Below, one piece after another: positions 41,770-50,461 of a stretch of DNA of 64,000 nt. How positions within the stretch are numbered: position 1 is the first letter of the stretch; each line of letters starts with the position of its first letter. The translations under genes and the position numbers were made by a program. Source of the DNA: Streptomyces flavochromogenes (lineage in GTDB: Bacteria; Actinomycetota; Actinomycetes; Streptomycetales; Streptomycetaceae). Below the pieces are notes generated by a model. The model saw nothing but the letters and a program-made list of their open reading frames with translations, was not told the DNA's origin and did not search any database. Where the stretch lies: the NCBI RefSeq assembly GCF_000717595.1, contig NZ_JNZO01000024.1:1-64000 (forward strand), given 5' to 3'.

Positions 41770-42317
41770 TGGCCCGCCCCCGTCGCCACGACCCCGACCG
41801 GCGCGACCGGATCGTCGACGCGGCCCTCCGGGTCGCGGGACGCTCCGGGATCGCCGGGCTCAGCCACCGCACGGTGGCCGCCGAGGCCGATGTGCCGCTG
41901 GGCTCCACCACGTACCACTTCGCCTCCCTCGACGAACTGCTCGTCGCCGCGCTCCGCAAGGCCAACGAGGGCTTCGAGCGGCTGCTCCGCGAGAACTCCG
42001 CCCTCGGCGCGCCGGACACCGACCTCGCCGCCGCGCTCGCCCGCTTCATGGGGGAGTGGATGGGCGGCGACCGCGCCGCGGTGGAGCTGGAGTACGAGCT
42101 CTACCTCGGCGCCCTGCGCCGCCCCGCGCTCCGGCCGGTGGCCGCCGAGTGGGCCGAGACCGTGGTCTCCGTCCTCTCCCGCCGCACCGACCCCGGCACC
42201 GCGCGCGCCCTCGTCGCCCTCGTCGACGGGATCTGCCTCCAGTCCCTGCTCACCGGCGAGCCGTACGACGAGGAGTACGCGCGCGTGATGCTGACGCGGG
42301 TGCTGCGCCCGTCGTGA
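41769..42317 (+). CDS. TetR family repressor of the SMR pump
   Basis: The 182-residue protein has an N-terminal TetR helix-turn-helix (about residues 10-56, with GLSHRTVAAEADVPLGSTTYHF as the recognition segments) and a C-terminal ligand domain. Its ATG overlaps the SMR stop, so pump and regulator are made together. It probably binds the two tandem palindromes at 41408-41450, giving drug-induced self-regulated expression; this is inference from position. Confidence 0.85.
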   Translation: MARPRRHDPDRRDRIVDAALRVAGRSGIAGLSHRTVAAEADVPLGSTTYHFASLDELLVAALRKANEGFERLLRENSALGAPDTDLAAALARFMGEWMGGDRAAVELEYELYLGALRRPALRPVAAEWAETVVSVLSRRTDPGTARALVALVDGICLQSLLTGEPYDEEYARVMLTRVLRPS

Positions 42318-42432
42318 GCGGGAGCCGGAGGAGAGCCGGGCACGTGCCGTACCCGGCCTGAAGGAAGGACCGAAGCGGGCCCTCCCGCGCTCGTCGGAAC
42401 CGCCCATACGCTCGACCGACACCTGAGACCGG

Positions 42433-42463
42433 TTGGCCCACGCGGGGCCCCGCCGGTTAGGTT
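42433..42463 (+). promoter_or_regulatory. promoter predicting leaderless dapD mRNA
   Basis: TTGGCC at 42433-42438 and TAGGTT at 42458-42463 are 19 bases apart. The -10 ends 7 bases before ATG 42471 and there is no ribosome site. Confidence 0.55.
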
Positions 42464-42470
42464 TTCCGTC

Positions 42471-43454
42471 ATGACCACTGCTCCTCGCACCACCGGCGCC
42501 GTCGCCGCCGGCCTCGCCACCATCGCCGGCGACGGCACCGTTCTCGACACCTGGTTCCCCGCCCCCGAGCTGACCGAGGCGCCCGGCCCCGCCGGCACCG
42601 AGCGGCTCACCCCCGACGAGGCCGTGAACGCCCTCGGCGAAGGCGCCGCCAAGGCCCTCGGCGTGGACGCCCGCCGCGGCGTCGAGGTGGTCGCCGTCCG
42701 TACCGTCATCTCCTCGCTCGACGAGAAGCCGCTCGACGCCCACGACGCCTACCTGCGTCTGCACCTGCTCAGCCACCGCCTGGTCAAGCCGCACGGCCAG
42801 AGCCTGGACGGCGTCTTCGGCCTCCTCGCCAACGTCGCCTGGACCTCGCTCGGTCCGGTCGCCGTCGACGACATCGACAAGGTCCGCCTCAACGCGCGCG
42901 CCGAGGGCCTGCACCTCGCCGTCACCAGCATCGACAAGTTCCCGCGGATGACGGACTACGTCGCGCCCGCCGGGGTCCGGATCGCCGACGCCGACCGGGT
43001 CCGCCTCGGCGCGCACCTCGCGGCCGGCACCACCGTCATGCACGAGGGCTTCGTCAACTTCAACGCCGGCACCCTCGGCACCTCGATGGTCGAGGGCCGG
43101 ATCTCCGCCGGTGTCGTCGTCGGCAACGGCTCCGACATCGGCGGCGGCGCCTCCACCATGGGCACCCTGTCGGGCGGCGGCAACGTCGTCATCTCGATCG
43201 GCGAGCGCTGCCTGATCGGCGCCGAGGCGGGCGTCGGCATCGCGCTCGGTGACGAGTGCGTCGTCGAGGCCGGTCTGTACGTCACCGCCGGCACGCGGGT
43301 CACGATGCCCGACGGCGAGATCGTGAAGGCCCGCGACCTCTCCGGCGCCTCGAACATCCTGTTCCGCCGCAACTCGGTCACCGGCGCCGTCGAGGCCCGC
43401 CCGAACAACGCGGTCTGGGGCGGGCTGAACGACATCCTCCACAGCCACAACTGA
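42471..43454 (+). CDS. dapD: tetrahydrodipicolinate N-succinyltransferase
   Basis: DapD succinylates tetrahydrodipicolinate in the meso-diaminopimelate and lysine pathway. The 327-residue protein is the longer actinobacterial form: an N-terminal domain and a left-handed beta-helix of hexapeptide repeats seen in [24 protein letters not shown] and [26 protein letters not shown] strings. A dapA homologue lies nearby but on the opposite strand. It is preceded by a leaderless-type promoter. Confidence 0.93.
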   Translation: MTTAPRTTGAVAAGLATIAGDGTVLDTWFPAPELTEAPGPAGTERLTPDEAVNALGEGAAKALGVDARRGVEVVAVRTVISSLDEKPLDAHDAYLRLHLLSHRLVKPHGQSLDGVFGLLANVAWTSLGPVAVDDIDKVRLNARAEGLHLAVTSIDKFPRMTDYVAPAGVRIADADRVRLGAHLAAGTTVMHEGFVNFNAGTLGTSMVEGRISAGVVVGNGSDIGGGASTMGTLSGGGNVVISIGERCLIGAEAGVGIALGDECVVEAGLYVTAGTRVTMPDGEIVKARDLSGASNILFRRNSVTGAVEARPNNAVWGGLNDILHSHN

Positions 43455-43458
43455 TCCG

Positions 43459-43489
43459 GTGACTCTGCGTTAACAGAACGCAGGGTCAC
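43459..43489 (+). terminator. hairpin after dapD
   Basis: Arms 43459-43471 and 43477-43489 pair over 13 bp with one wobble and a 5-base loop. It has no T-tract and lies only 28 bases before the next start. Confidence 0.65.
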
Positions 43490-43516
43490 TGCAGGCAGAC
43501 AAGGCGAGGAGTCGAC

Positions 43517-43735
43517 ATGAGGACGAAGCCCATGGTCGCAGGAGTGCTCACGGTGGCGGCGGTCCTGCTACCGGCCGGGACGGCCGCGGCGGACGAGACG
43601 CACACCCACAACGGGCCCACCGTCACCAACGGGCCCAGCCTCTCGCTCCACACGGGTCAGATCGACGACCCGCTGGAGGACGTCCTGGAGCACGCCGCGA
43701 TCCTCGGCCGGACCTACACCACCGACTCCGCCTGA
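43517..43735 (+). CDS. small secreted protein of unknown function
   Basis: The 72-residue product has a clear signal peptide (basic MRTKPM start, AVLLPAGTAAA core, AAA-DE cleavage), leaving about 46 mature residues with an HTHNGPTVTNGPSLS segment. It lacks the chaplin cysteine pattern. GAGGAG precedes the ATG. Its last 22 bases overlap the end of the convergent dapA homologue. Confidence 0.7.
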   Translation: MRTKPMVAGVLTVAAVLLPAGTAAADETHTHNGPTVTNGPSLSLHTGQIDDPLEDVLEHAAILGRTYTTDSA

Positions 43736-44613
43736 AGCAGCGCCTCGTACAGACCACGCAGCCCGTCGACCGACTCCCGGTCGGCGGGCTGCAGCGGTTC
43801 GCGCACCGGGCCGCCGAGCAGCGCCTTGACGGTCACCGTGCCGGGCAGGCCCGCGGCCATCATCCGTTCGGCGAGCGGCAGCAGCCGGGCGTTGAGCCGG
43901 GCCGCCTCCGCCGTGTCGCCCGCGTCGAAGGCGTCGAGGACCGCGCGTAGCTGACGGGGCGTCACGTTCGCCACCGTGCTGACATAGCCGGCGCCGCCGA
44001 CCGCGTACAGCGGCAGGTTCATCTCCTCGCATCCCGAGTAGTACGCGAGCGGGGTCTCCGCGATCACCCGCGCCGAGCCCAGCAGGTCGTAGGCGCAGTC
44101 CTTGACCGCCACGATCCGCGGGTGCTCGGCGAGCCGCCGCAGCGTCGGGGTCTCGACGCGCGTGCCGGTGCGGCCGGGGATGTCGTAGACCATCACCGGG
44201 AGACCGGTCGCGTCCGCGACCTTCAGGAAGTGGGCCTCGACGGCCGACTGCGGAGGGCGGCTGTAGTACGGGGTGACGACGAGCAGACCGTCCGCGCCCG
44301 CCGCCTCGGCCTGGCGGGCCAGTTCGGCGGTGTGGCGGGTGTCGGCGGTGCCGACGCCCGCGAGGACCGAGGGGCCGGGGCCCACGGCCTCCCGGACGGC
44401 GCGGACGAGTGCGGTCTTCTCGGCGTCGGTGGTGGTCGGCGACTCACCGGTGGTTCCGTTGAGGACCAGACCGTCGCAGCCCTCGCCGACGAGCCGGGCG
44501 GCCAGCTTGCCGGCCTCGTCGAGGTCGAGCCCGCCGTCCGGGGTGAAGGGGGTGATCATCGCGCAGAGCGCGCGGCCGAAGGGACGCGCCGGGCGGGAGA
44601 GGGAAGTGCTCAT
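43714..44613 (-). CDS. dapA: 4-hydroxy-tetrahydrodipicolinate synthase family protein
   Basis: The 299-residue TIM-barrel aldolase keeps the DapA active-site set: the Thr pair at 54-55 in NGTTGES, Tyr117 in TPYYSRP, Tyr143 in YDIPGRTG and Schiff-base Lys171 in VAVKDCAYD. It could make hydroxy-tetrahydrodipicolinate for the same pathway as DapD. Streptomyces usually has several paralogues, so another pyruvate aldolase role is possible. Its 3' end overlaps a small secreted-protein gene. Confidence 0.85.
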   Translation of the reverse strand: MSTSLSRPARPFGRALCAMITPFTPDGGLDLDEAGKLAARLVGEGCDGLVLNGTTGESPTTTDAEKTALVRAVREAVGPGPSVLAGVGTADTRHTAELARQAEAAGADGLLVVTPYYSRPPQSAVEAHFLKVADATGLPVMVYDIPGRTGTRVETPTLRRLAEHPRIVAVKDCAYDLLGSARVIAETPLAYYSGCEEMNLPLYAVGGAGYVSTVANVTPRQLRAVLDAFDAGDTAEAARLNARLLPLAERMMAAGLPGTVTVKALLGGPVREPLQPADRESVDGLRGLYEALLQAESVV

Positions 44614-44690
44614 CCCCGAAGTCTGGGCGGATTGGACGGTGAAGGTCCACTTAGATCTGCTTCGGCTGAAAGATCACGGTCACTTAAGTG

Positions 44691-44700
44691 TGAGGGCTCT
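44691..44700. promoter_or_regulatory. 10-bp perfect palindrome in the dapA/SDR divergent region
   Basis: CACTTAAGTG lies 78 bases before the dapA start and 46 bases before the SDR. A related half, CCACTTAGA, occurs at about 44648-44656. The binder is unknown. Confidence 0.35.
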
Positions 44701-44746
44701 GACATGATCGACGGGCGCGACAGGGGGACATGGAGAACAGCACAGC

Positions 44747-45430
44747 ATGAGCTCACACAGCACCGACGGCGGGCGCGTCGCCCTCGTCACCGGCTCGTCC
44801 TCGGGCATCGGCGCCGCCGTCGCCCGGCGTCTCGCCGGGGCCGGATACCGGGTCGTGGTCAACTCCGCCCGCTCCGTCGAGGCGGGCGAACGCCTCGCCG
44901 CCGAACTGCCCGGCGCCGTCTACCTCCAGGCGGACGTCTCCGACGAGACTCAGGCGGGGGCCCTCGTGGCGCGGGCCGTGGAGACCCTCGGCCGCCGCCT
45001 CGACCTCCTCGTCAACTGCGCGGGCACCACGCGGTTCATTGCGCACGACGACCTCGAAGCCGCATCGCCCGAGGTCTGGCGCCACCTCTACGACGTCAAT
45101 GTCATCGGTGTCTGGCAGACCGTCACCGCCGCCGTCCCGCACCTGCGGAAGACCCGCGGCGCCATCGTCAACGTCTCCTCCCAGCTCCTCGCCAAGGCCC
45201 TCGGCCCCGACGTCCGGGTCAACGCGGTCGCGCCCGGCCTCATCGACACCCCCTGGTTCGACGGGGTCGAGGGCGCCGACCAGGCCAAGGCGCACGTGGC
45301 CGAGGTGGTCCCGCTGCGCCGCGTCGGCCGGGCCGAGGACATCGCCGGGGCCGTCCACGATCTGGCCCACTCCGCGTACATCACCGGCGAGGTGCTCCTC
45401 GTGGACGGCGGCGGCCACCTGCTCGGCTAG
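44747..45430 (+). pseudogene. SDR oxidoreductase lacking its active-site Tyr-Lys segment
   Basis: The 227-residue reading frame is a classical SDR at both ends: TGSSSGIG (residues 15-22), NCAG, VNVSS (141-145), then [15 protein letters not shown] and a normal GEVLLVDGGGHLLG end. However VNVSS runs directly into QLLAKALG, where family members have about 25-30 residues including the YxxxK catalytic pair. The frame is intact, so this looks like an in-frame deletion at about 45182. It may be inactive, or an assembly error. GGAGAAC gives a ribosome site. Confidence 0.6.
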
Positions 45431-45445
45431 GGGCCCTTGCCGAGC
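45421..45445. terminator. short hairpin between convergent SDR and GNAT genes
   Basis: A 7-bp stem, 45421-45427 with 45439-45445, overlaps the SDR stop codon. Confidence 0.4.
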
Positions 45446-45462
45446 AGGCCGGACCCGCGCCG

Positions 45463-45921
45463 TCACAGCGCGAGCTTGAAGCCCTCGTGGCTGCACGCGT
45501 ACCCCAGGGAGGCGTAGAAGCGGTGGGCGTCCGTCCGCCGCTTGCCGCTGGTCAACTGGACCAGCGCGCACCCGCGTTCCCGCGCGCGTGCCGCGGCCCG
45601 CTCCATCAGTTCCCGGCCGAGTCCGCCGCCGCGCCGGTCGGCCCGGATCCGGACCGCCTCGACCAGGGCCCGCTCGGCGCCGCCCCGGCCGAGCCCAGGG
45701 ATGTACGTGACCTGGAGGCAGCCCAGGACCAGCTCACCGTCCGTCAGGACCAGCAGCTCGTTGCGCGGATCGTCCCGGATGTCCGCGAAGGCCCGCTCGT
45801 ACGCCTCGGTGACGGTCACCGAGGCGGGGTCCACGACGGTGTCCTCGTCGGCCAGGAGCGCGAGGACGGCCGGAAGTTCGGCACGGGTCGCGGGGCGCAG
45901 GGTCAGGTCACGAAGGATCAT
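45463..45921 (-). CDS. GNAT family N-acetyltransferase
   Basis: The 152-residue protein has the GNAT acetyl-CoA loop in RIRADRRGGGLGRELMERA and the late HRFYASLGYACSHEGFKL motif. It is similar to small ribosomal/amine acetyltransferases common in Streptomyces. The start at 45921 (MILRDLTLRPAT) is preferred; the longer frame would extend into the next gene's promoter. It faces the SDR and is divergent from the monooxygenase. Confidence 0.82.
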   Translation of the reverse strand: MILRDLTLRPATRAELPAVLALLADEDTVVDPASVTVTEAYERAFADIRDDPRNELLVLTDGELVLGCLQVTYIPGLGRGGAERALVEAVRIRADRRGGGLGRELMERAAARARERGCALVQLTSGKRRTDAHRFYASLGYACSHEGFKLAL

Positions 45922-45949
45922 GGCGCGCAGTCTCGCACGCGAGCGGGGG

Positions 45950-45980
45950 TTGACCTCGACCAAGGTTGAGGGACGACGGT
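45950..45980 (+). promoter_or_regulatory. MerR-type promoter with a dyad in a 19-bp spacer
   Basis: TTGACC at 45950-45955 and GACGGT at 45975-45980 are 19 bp apart. The spacer holds the dyad 45954-45971 (CCTC-N10-GAGG, seven of eight paired positions). Long spacers with a dyad are the hallmark of MerR-family activated promoters. Confidence 0.6.
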
Positions 45981-46013
45981 GGAGCCGTCCGAGGAACCCC
46001 CGAGGAGCAGGAG

Positions 46014-46733
46014 ATGCTCATGAACGCCGTCGCCCACCCCGATGCCCGCCCCGACCTCCACCGCCCCGGAGTCGGCGCCGTCCTCGTCAGCACCTGGCGG
46101 GTCGGCACCCCCGAGCGCCAGCGCGCGGCCGTCGACGCCATCCGCAAGGCCTGGGAGAACAGGGAATGGCCCGACCTCGGGCTGCTCTCGTACAGCGTCT
46201 ACGCCGGGACCGACGGGGACACACTGCTGCACTACTCGCAGTGGACCGCCGAGCAGGCCTACGAGGACTTCGTCCGCACCTACCGTGACGACCGGAACGC
46301 CGAGATCGACGCCGCCGTGCCCGGCATCGAGCGGGTGGAGCTCCGCCGCTACGCGCCGATCCACCGCTCCGCCGTCCTCGGCACGACGAGCACGGGGGAA
46401 CTGCCCGGGGTCGTCGCGATCGTCGAGGCCGACTTCGACGGGCCCGACGCGGGGCGCCGGCGGGCCTGGGTGGACACCGTGCTCACCGCCCTGGACGAGG
46501 ACGCGGCGCTGCGGCCGGGGCACGGCGGGACCAGCGTCCACTTCCATCTGTCGACCGACGGCGGCCGGGTCCTGAACTACGCTGAGGGGGAGAGCGGGCG
46601 GGCCCACGTGGCGTGGTCGGCCGAGGACGCCCGGACGAGCGAGGCCTGGGCGCGGGCGCACCACTACCCGGGGCTCGTGGGCAGCCGGGTGAAGCGGTAC
46701 ACGCCCGCGCTCAGCCTGAGCGCGGGCGTGTGA
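46014..46733 (+). CDS. antibiotic biosynthesis monooxygenase-domain protein
   Basis: The 239-residue protein contains two ABM-like ferredoxin-fold regions: residues about 15-100 (WRVGTPERQRAAVDAIRKAWE, HYSQWTAEQAYEDFV) and about 120-235. Such proteins oxidise aromatic compounds without a cofactor, or serve as sensors. ATG 46014 (GAGGAG upstream) or 46020 (AGGAG upstream) is the start; a TTG at 45966 is rejected because it is inside the promoter. A MerR-type operator precedes it. Confidence 0.78.
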   Translation: MLMNAVAHPDARPDLHRPGVGAVLVSTWRVGTPERQRAAVDAIRKAWENREWPDLGLLSYSVYAGTDGDTLLHYSQWTAEQAYEDFVRTYRDDRNAEIDAAVPGIERVELRRYAPIHRSAVLGTTSTGELPGVVAIVEADFDGPDAGRRRAWVDTVLTALDEDAALRPGHGGTSVHFHLSTDGGRVLNYAEGESGRAHVAWSAEDARTSEAWARAHHYPGLVGSRVKRYTPALSLSAGV

Positions 46734-46743
46734 CACGGCCGGA

Positions 46744-46776
46744 CGGCCCGGAGCTGCTCGTCACCGCGCCGGGCCG
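46744..46776. terminator. weak hairpin between convergent monooxygenase and nuclease genes
   Basis: An 8-bp GC stem, 46744-46751 with 46769-46776, has a 17-base loop. Confidence 0.35.
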
Positions 46777-46786
46777 CCCCGGGTGA

Positions 46787-48646
46787 CTACGGGCGGAAGC
46801 GCAGGACCTGGGGGTCGTGGTCGCTGTCCTGGTCGGCGAACTCTGCGTTGATGTGGACGCTGTCGTACTCGAAGTGGTGCACGCCGGGGCTCGTCAGGAT
46901 CTGGTCGAGCACCTGGCTGTTGCCCTGGAAGACGTACGAGTAGCGCTCGCTGCGCGGCAGCGACTTCACGGCCGGGTACAGCGCGCCGCCGTCGGTCAGC
47001 GCCTCCGTCGTCCCGGAGAACTCGAAGTCGTTGATGTCACCGACGACGAGGACGTCGGCCTGCTTCTCGACCGCGAGGAGCTGCTTCACGAAGCCGTTGA
47101 CGGACTGCGCCTGGAGCAGCCGCTTCGCCTCGGACGAGCGGACCGGCGGCTGGTGGTGCGAGACGATGGACTCGTCGCCGCCCTTCGAACCGAAGTGGTT
47201 GGCGATCACGAAGACCGTACGGCCGCGGAAGACGAACTCGCCCGCGAGCGGCTTGCGGCTGCTCTCCCAGGCGGTGTTCGCCGGGTCGATCCGCCCGGGG
47301 GAGACCGTCAGGGCGGCGTGGCCCTTGCGGCCCGTCACGCCGGTGGCGGAGGTCGCGTCGGTGGCCGCGCGGTCCGTGAAGGAGACCCGCTCGGGGTTGA
47401 AGAGGAAGACCTGACGGATATTGCCGCCGGGCTCGCCGCCGTCCTTGTTGTTCTCCGGGTCGACCGAGCGCCACTCGTACGCCGGGCCGCCGGCCGCCAC
47501 GATCGCGTCCGTGAACTTCTTCACCGTCTGGTCGGCGGCGACCGTGCCGTCGTTCTTGGCGCCGTTGTTGTCCTGGATCTCCTCCAGGGCGAGGATGTCG
47601 GGCGAGGCGAGGTGGGTGACGACCGCCTTCGCGAGCGCGTCGAACTTCTCCTGCGGGTCGCTCGGGTCGAGGTTCTCCACGTTGTACGTGGCGACGGCCA
47701 GCTCGTTCTTGTGCTGCTTGTCCGTGGACTCGCGCTCCAGGCCGCGGTCGGCGACCGTGCCGAGGGTGCGGGCGGTGATCGTGTAGCCGCCGAACTGGTT
47801 GAAGTCGAGCGGGCCCTCGGTGGTGCCGGTCAGCCGGTCGCCGACGTTCGCCTTGGGGAAGGGCTGCTGCGCGATCGGGGTCAGCGACTGGATCTGGAGC
47901 CGGCCGGTGTTCTGCGACTCGTACGAGCCGTAGACCGTGCCGCCGCGCCGGTTGCGGTTCTCCCACGGCTTCACCGTGACCCACAGCTCGGAGTACGGGT
48001 CGGTGGCGCCGACCACGCGCGAGGAGCCGATCCGGACGTTGGCGCCCTCAAGGGACTCGTAGTAGTCCAGGGCGTACGTCTCCGGGTCCAGGGCCAGGCC
48101 GTTGATCGAGCCGGCGGCGGCCGGGTCGCCCTCGGGGGCGTACGCGTCGGGGACGGACCAGGACGAGATGGTCACGGGGGCCGGGACGGCGTTGCCCTGC
48201 GAGACCACGGTGACGACCGGCTTGGAGAGCTGGGTCAGCGACTGGTTGCCGGAGTTCAGCCCACCGGGGACGTACTCGGTGACCGTGCCGCTCAGGCTGA
48301 CCGCGTCGCCGACGGAGACCGTGGGGACGGAGCTCGTGAAGACGAAGAGGCCCTCGCTGGTGGCCGGATCGGCGTCGCCCTCGGGGTCCTGGATCCAGAA
48401 GCCGCGCGAGCCGTAGGTGCGGACGCCGGTGACGATTCCCGTCACGCCGGTGACCTGCTTGCCGACGAGCGGCGAGACGCGCGTGGTGCCCTGGATGTCG
48501 TGGATGCGGACACCGGCCGCGTCATCGGCGGCGGCGTTCGTCGAACCGGCCAGCAGACCCGCGGCGAGGGCGGCGGCGACGACGGCGGAGACCGCGGCGG
48601 AGCGCGCGACGGTGCGGCCGGCAGATCTCGGTATGGAGGAAGGCAT
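46787..48646 (-). CDS. secreted endonuclease/exonuclease/phosphatase-fold nuclease
   Basis: The 619-residue exported protein has a signal peptide (AALAAGLLAGSTNAAA), an N-terminal OB-like domain as in ExeM/NucH extracellular nucleases (VTGVTGIVTGVR) and a C-terminal EEP nuclease domain. Active-site elements are ALEEIQDNNG (metal Glu), NHFGSKGGD, VVGDINDFEF and QDSDHDPQVLRF. The PHO box and promoter upstream suggest induction by phosphate starvation to release phosphate from DNA. Confidence 0.88.
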   Translation of the reverse strand: MPSSIPRSAGRTVARSAAVSAVVAAALAAGLLAGSTNAAADDAAGVRIHDIQGTTRVSPLVGKQVTGVTGIVTGVRTYGSRGFWIQDPEGDADPATSEGLFVFTSSVPTVSVGDAVSLSGTVTEYVPGGLNSGNQSLTQLSKPVVTVVSQGNAVPAPVTISSWSVPDAYAPEGDPAAAGSINGLALDPETYALDYYESLEGANVRIGSSRVVGATDPYSELWVTVKPWENRNRRGGTVYGSYESQNTGRLQIQSLTPIAQQPFPKANVGDRLTGTTEGPLDFNQFGGYTITARTLGTVADRGLERESTDKQHKNELAVATYNVENLDPSDPQEKFDALAKAVVTHLASPDILALEEIQDNNGAKNDGTVAADQTVKKFTDAIVAAGGPAYEWRSVDPENNKDGGEPGGNIRQVFLFNPERVSFTDRAATDATSATGVTGRKGHAALTVSPGRIDPANTAWESSRKPLAGEFVFRGRTVFVIANHFGSKGGDESIVSHHQPPVRSSEAKRLLQAQSVNGFVKQLLAVEKQADVLVVGDINDFEFSGTTEALTDGGALYPAVKSLPRSERYSYVFQGNSQVLDQILTSPGVHHFEYDSVHINAEFADQDSDHDPQVLRFRP

Positions 48647-48697
48647 CAGGGGACTCCGAGGGTGCTTGGAGGAACGGCAGATGAATCTACGCGCGTC

Positions 48698-48727
48698 AAT
48701 CTCTGTGCAGGGCGCCCAACTTGTCAA
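48698..48727 (-). promoter_or_regulatory. promoter of the secreted nuclease
   Basis: On the minus strand, TTGACA at 48727-48722 is followed 18 bases later by GAGATT at 48703-48698. It lies just downstream of the PHO box. Confidence 0.55.
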
Positions 48728-48732
48728 GAGTC

Positions 48733-48765
48733 GACGGGTGTACGAAGGCTGACGGAAACGTGAAC
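48733..48765 (-). promoter_or_regulatory. PHO box, three 11-bp direct repeats
   Basis: On the minus strand the units GTTCACGTTTC, CGTCAGCCTTC and GTACACCCGTC follow each other at an exact 11-bp period. They match the PhoP direct-repeat pattern with a GTTCACC-like core. The last unit ends 5 bases before the TTGACA -35, the usual activator geometry. Confidence 0.75.
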
Positions 48766-48877
48766 CGACGGACGTCCCCCCGGATGCGTCTACGCTGAGA
48801 GCCGCGCTCCGAGCCCGTCTCCGAGCCCTTTTCACCCGCCATCCTTCACCCACGGACGCGTCGAGGAGACCCCCCAG

Positions 48878-50332
48878 ATGTCAGCGGAGCACCCCACCCT
48901 TCCCCCCGTTCGGCTGCGTGCGGACGCGGAGCTGGCGCGGGACGCGCTGGCGGCCCCCCTCCTCGCGAACGCGGTACGGCTCGCCCGCTGGGCCGGACCC
49001 GACATCCGGGTCGACGCCGGCGGCGAGCTCGTCGACGAGCAACTGCCCGAGGCCGTCGAGGTCCTGGGCCTCGCCGACGACGAGGACGGCGAGATCTCGG
49101 CGGGCGACGCCTGGCGCCTCGCCGTCGACACCGGCCTGGTGAACGTCGAGGACGGCGAGGAGGACGAGGCGGGTGACGCCCCCGGGCGGGCCTCGGCGGG
49201 CGACAACCTCGCGGTCGTCACGACCGGTTCGCCCCAGGACGTCCTCGCGCTCTGGCTGGACGGCTTCGACGCGGTCTTCGCCGACGCCGTCGCCCCGGTC
49301 CTCGACGACCTGGACGCGATCGTCGGCGAGGACGGCGAGATCGACATCGAGTCGCTCGACTGGGACCCCGAGATCGAGGCCGAGTTCCTGGAGGGCGTCC
49401 TCGGCAACCTCTACCTGCTCACCGTCAGCGAGGGCGGGCCCGGCGAGGGCCCGGTGCCGCTGCCCGCGCTCGCCGCGTCGATGGTCGTCCCCGACGACAT
49501 GGGCGAACCGACCGACGACGTCCTGGAGCAGGTCTCGGACGCGATGATGCGGCTCGACGAGCAGTTCCGGCTGCTCGAACCGATCGGACTCGTCGAGTAC
49601 CAGCCCGTCGACGAGGCGCTGATGGCCGACGAGGGCGAGGAGCCCGCACCGCCCATCGACGACGAGGACGTCACCCGGTACGGCATGGTCCGGCTCACCG
49701 AACTCGGTCTCTACGGCGTCCGGGCCCGGATGCTGGAGGCCGGTGTGGACGCCCCCGCCGTCGGCGACCTCGCCGACAAGGGCGCCGACGCGCTGCTCGA
49801 CGGGATCGCCGGCTACCCGGAGGACGCCGCCCGCGAGGAGACCGCCGCCTGGCTGACCGGCCGCGTCCCGCTCGCCGCCGCCCGCGAGCTGCTGCACGCC
49901 GCACGCGGCTCGGACGCCGGCTCGCCGCTGCGCCGGCTCCACTGCCAGCAGACGCTGTCCCTGGTGGGCGCGGAGGCGGAGCCCGCCGTACGGGAGGTCC
50001 TGGACGACGCGGAACTCGGCGGCCTCGCGCGGGTCTGGCTCGCCGAGCGGGGCGCGGCGGACGTGCCCGCGCCGCCGGAGTCGATGATCTTCTGGCTGGC
50101 GATCGACACGATCGCGGCCCAGCTCGACGCGGACGGCGACCTGGAGGAGCTCCAGGAGCTGATCGAGGGGCTCACGGGGCGCCACGGCGGCTTCTTCGAG
50201 GCGGCCTGGCGGGTGGAGCACCCCGCGACCGCGGAGGTCCTGGAGGCGATGGGACGTCTGCACCGCGACAAGAGCGCGGCGAAGGAGGCCCGCAAGGCGG
50301 CCTTCAAGGCCCGGTCGCGGTCGGGGGCGTAG
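48878..50332 (+). CDS. highly acidic protein of unknown function
   Basis: I do not recognise a family. The 484-residue soluble protein is very rich in Asp and Glu (for example LGLADDEDGEISAGD and DDLDAIVGEDGEIDIESLD), has no signal peptide or membrane helix, and is predicted mostly helical. It ends in a short basic tail (AAKEARKAAFKARSRSGA). Similar long acidic proteins occur in Streptomyces genomes. It is divergent from the nuclease and followed by phoX. Confidence 0.65.
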   Translation: MSAEHPTLPPVRLRADAELARDALAAPLLANAVRLARWAGPDIRVDAGGELVDEQLPEAVEVLGLADDEDGEISAGDAWRLAVDTGLVNVEDGEEDEAGDAPGRASAGDNLAVVTTGSPQDVLALWLDGFDAVFADAVAPVLDDLDAIVGEDGEIDIESLDWDPEIEAEFLEGVLGNLYLLTVSEGGPGEGPVPLPALAASMVVPDDMGEPTDDVLEQVSDAMMRLDEQFRLLEPIGLVEYQPVDEALMADEGEEPAPPIDDEDVTRYGMVRLTELGLYGVRARMLEAGVDAPAVGDLADKGADALLDGIAGYPEDAAREETAAWLTGRVPLAAARELLHAARGSDAGSPLRRLHCQQTLSLVGAEAEPAVREVLDDAELGGLARVWLAERGAADVPAPPESMIFWLAIDTIAAQLDADGDLEELQELIEGLTGRHGGFFEAAWRVEHPATAEVLEAMGRLHRDKSAAKEARKAAFKARSRSGA

Positions 50333-50461
50333 CCGCGCGGAGCGGTCGGGAGCGCGGTCGGGGAGCCGACCGCGGGGGACGGCGGCCACACCGGGCGGGC
50401 GTGGCCGGGGCCGTCGGTCGGGTTCGGGCGGCCGGGGCCGCCGGGCTGTGCGCCCGGCGGT

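Noticed and set aside
45966..46013. TTG start for the ABM monooxygenase at 45966
   Set aside because: It lies within the MerR-type promoter and operator, and better starts with AGGAG sites exist at 46014 and 46020.
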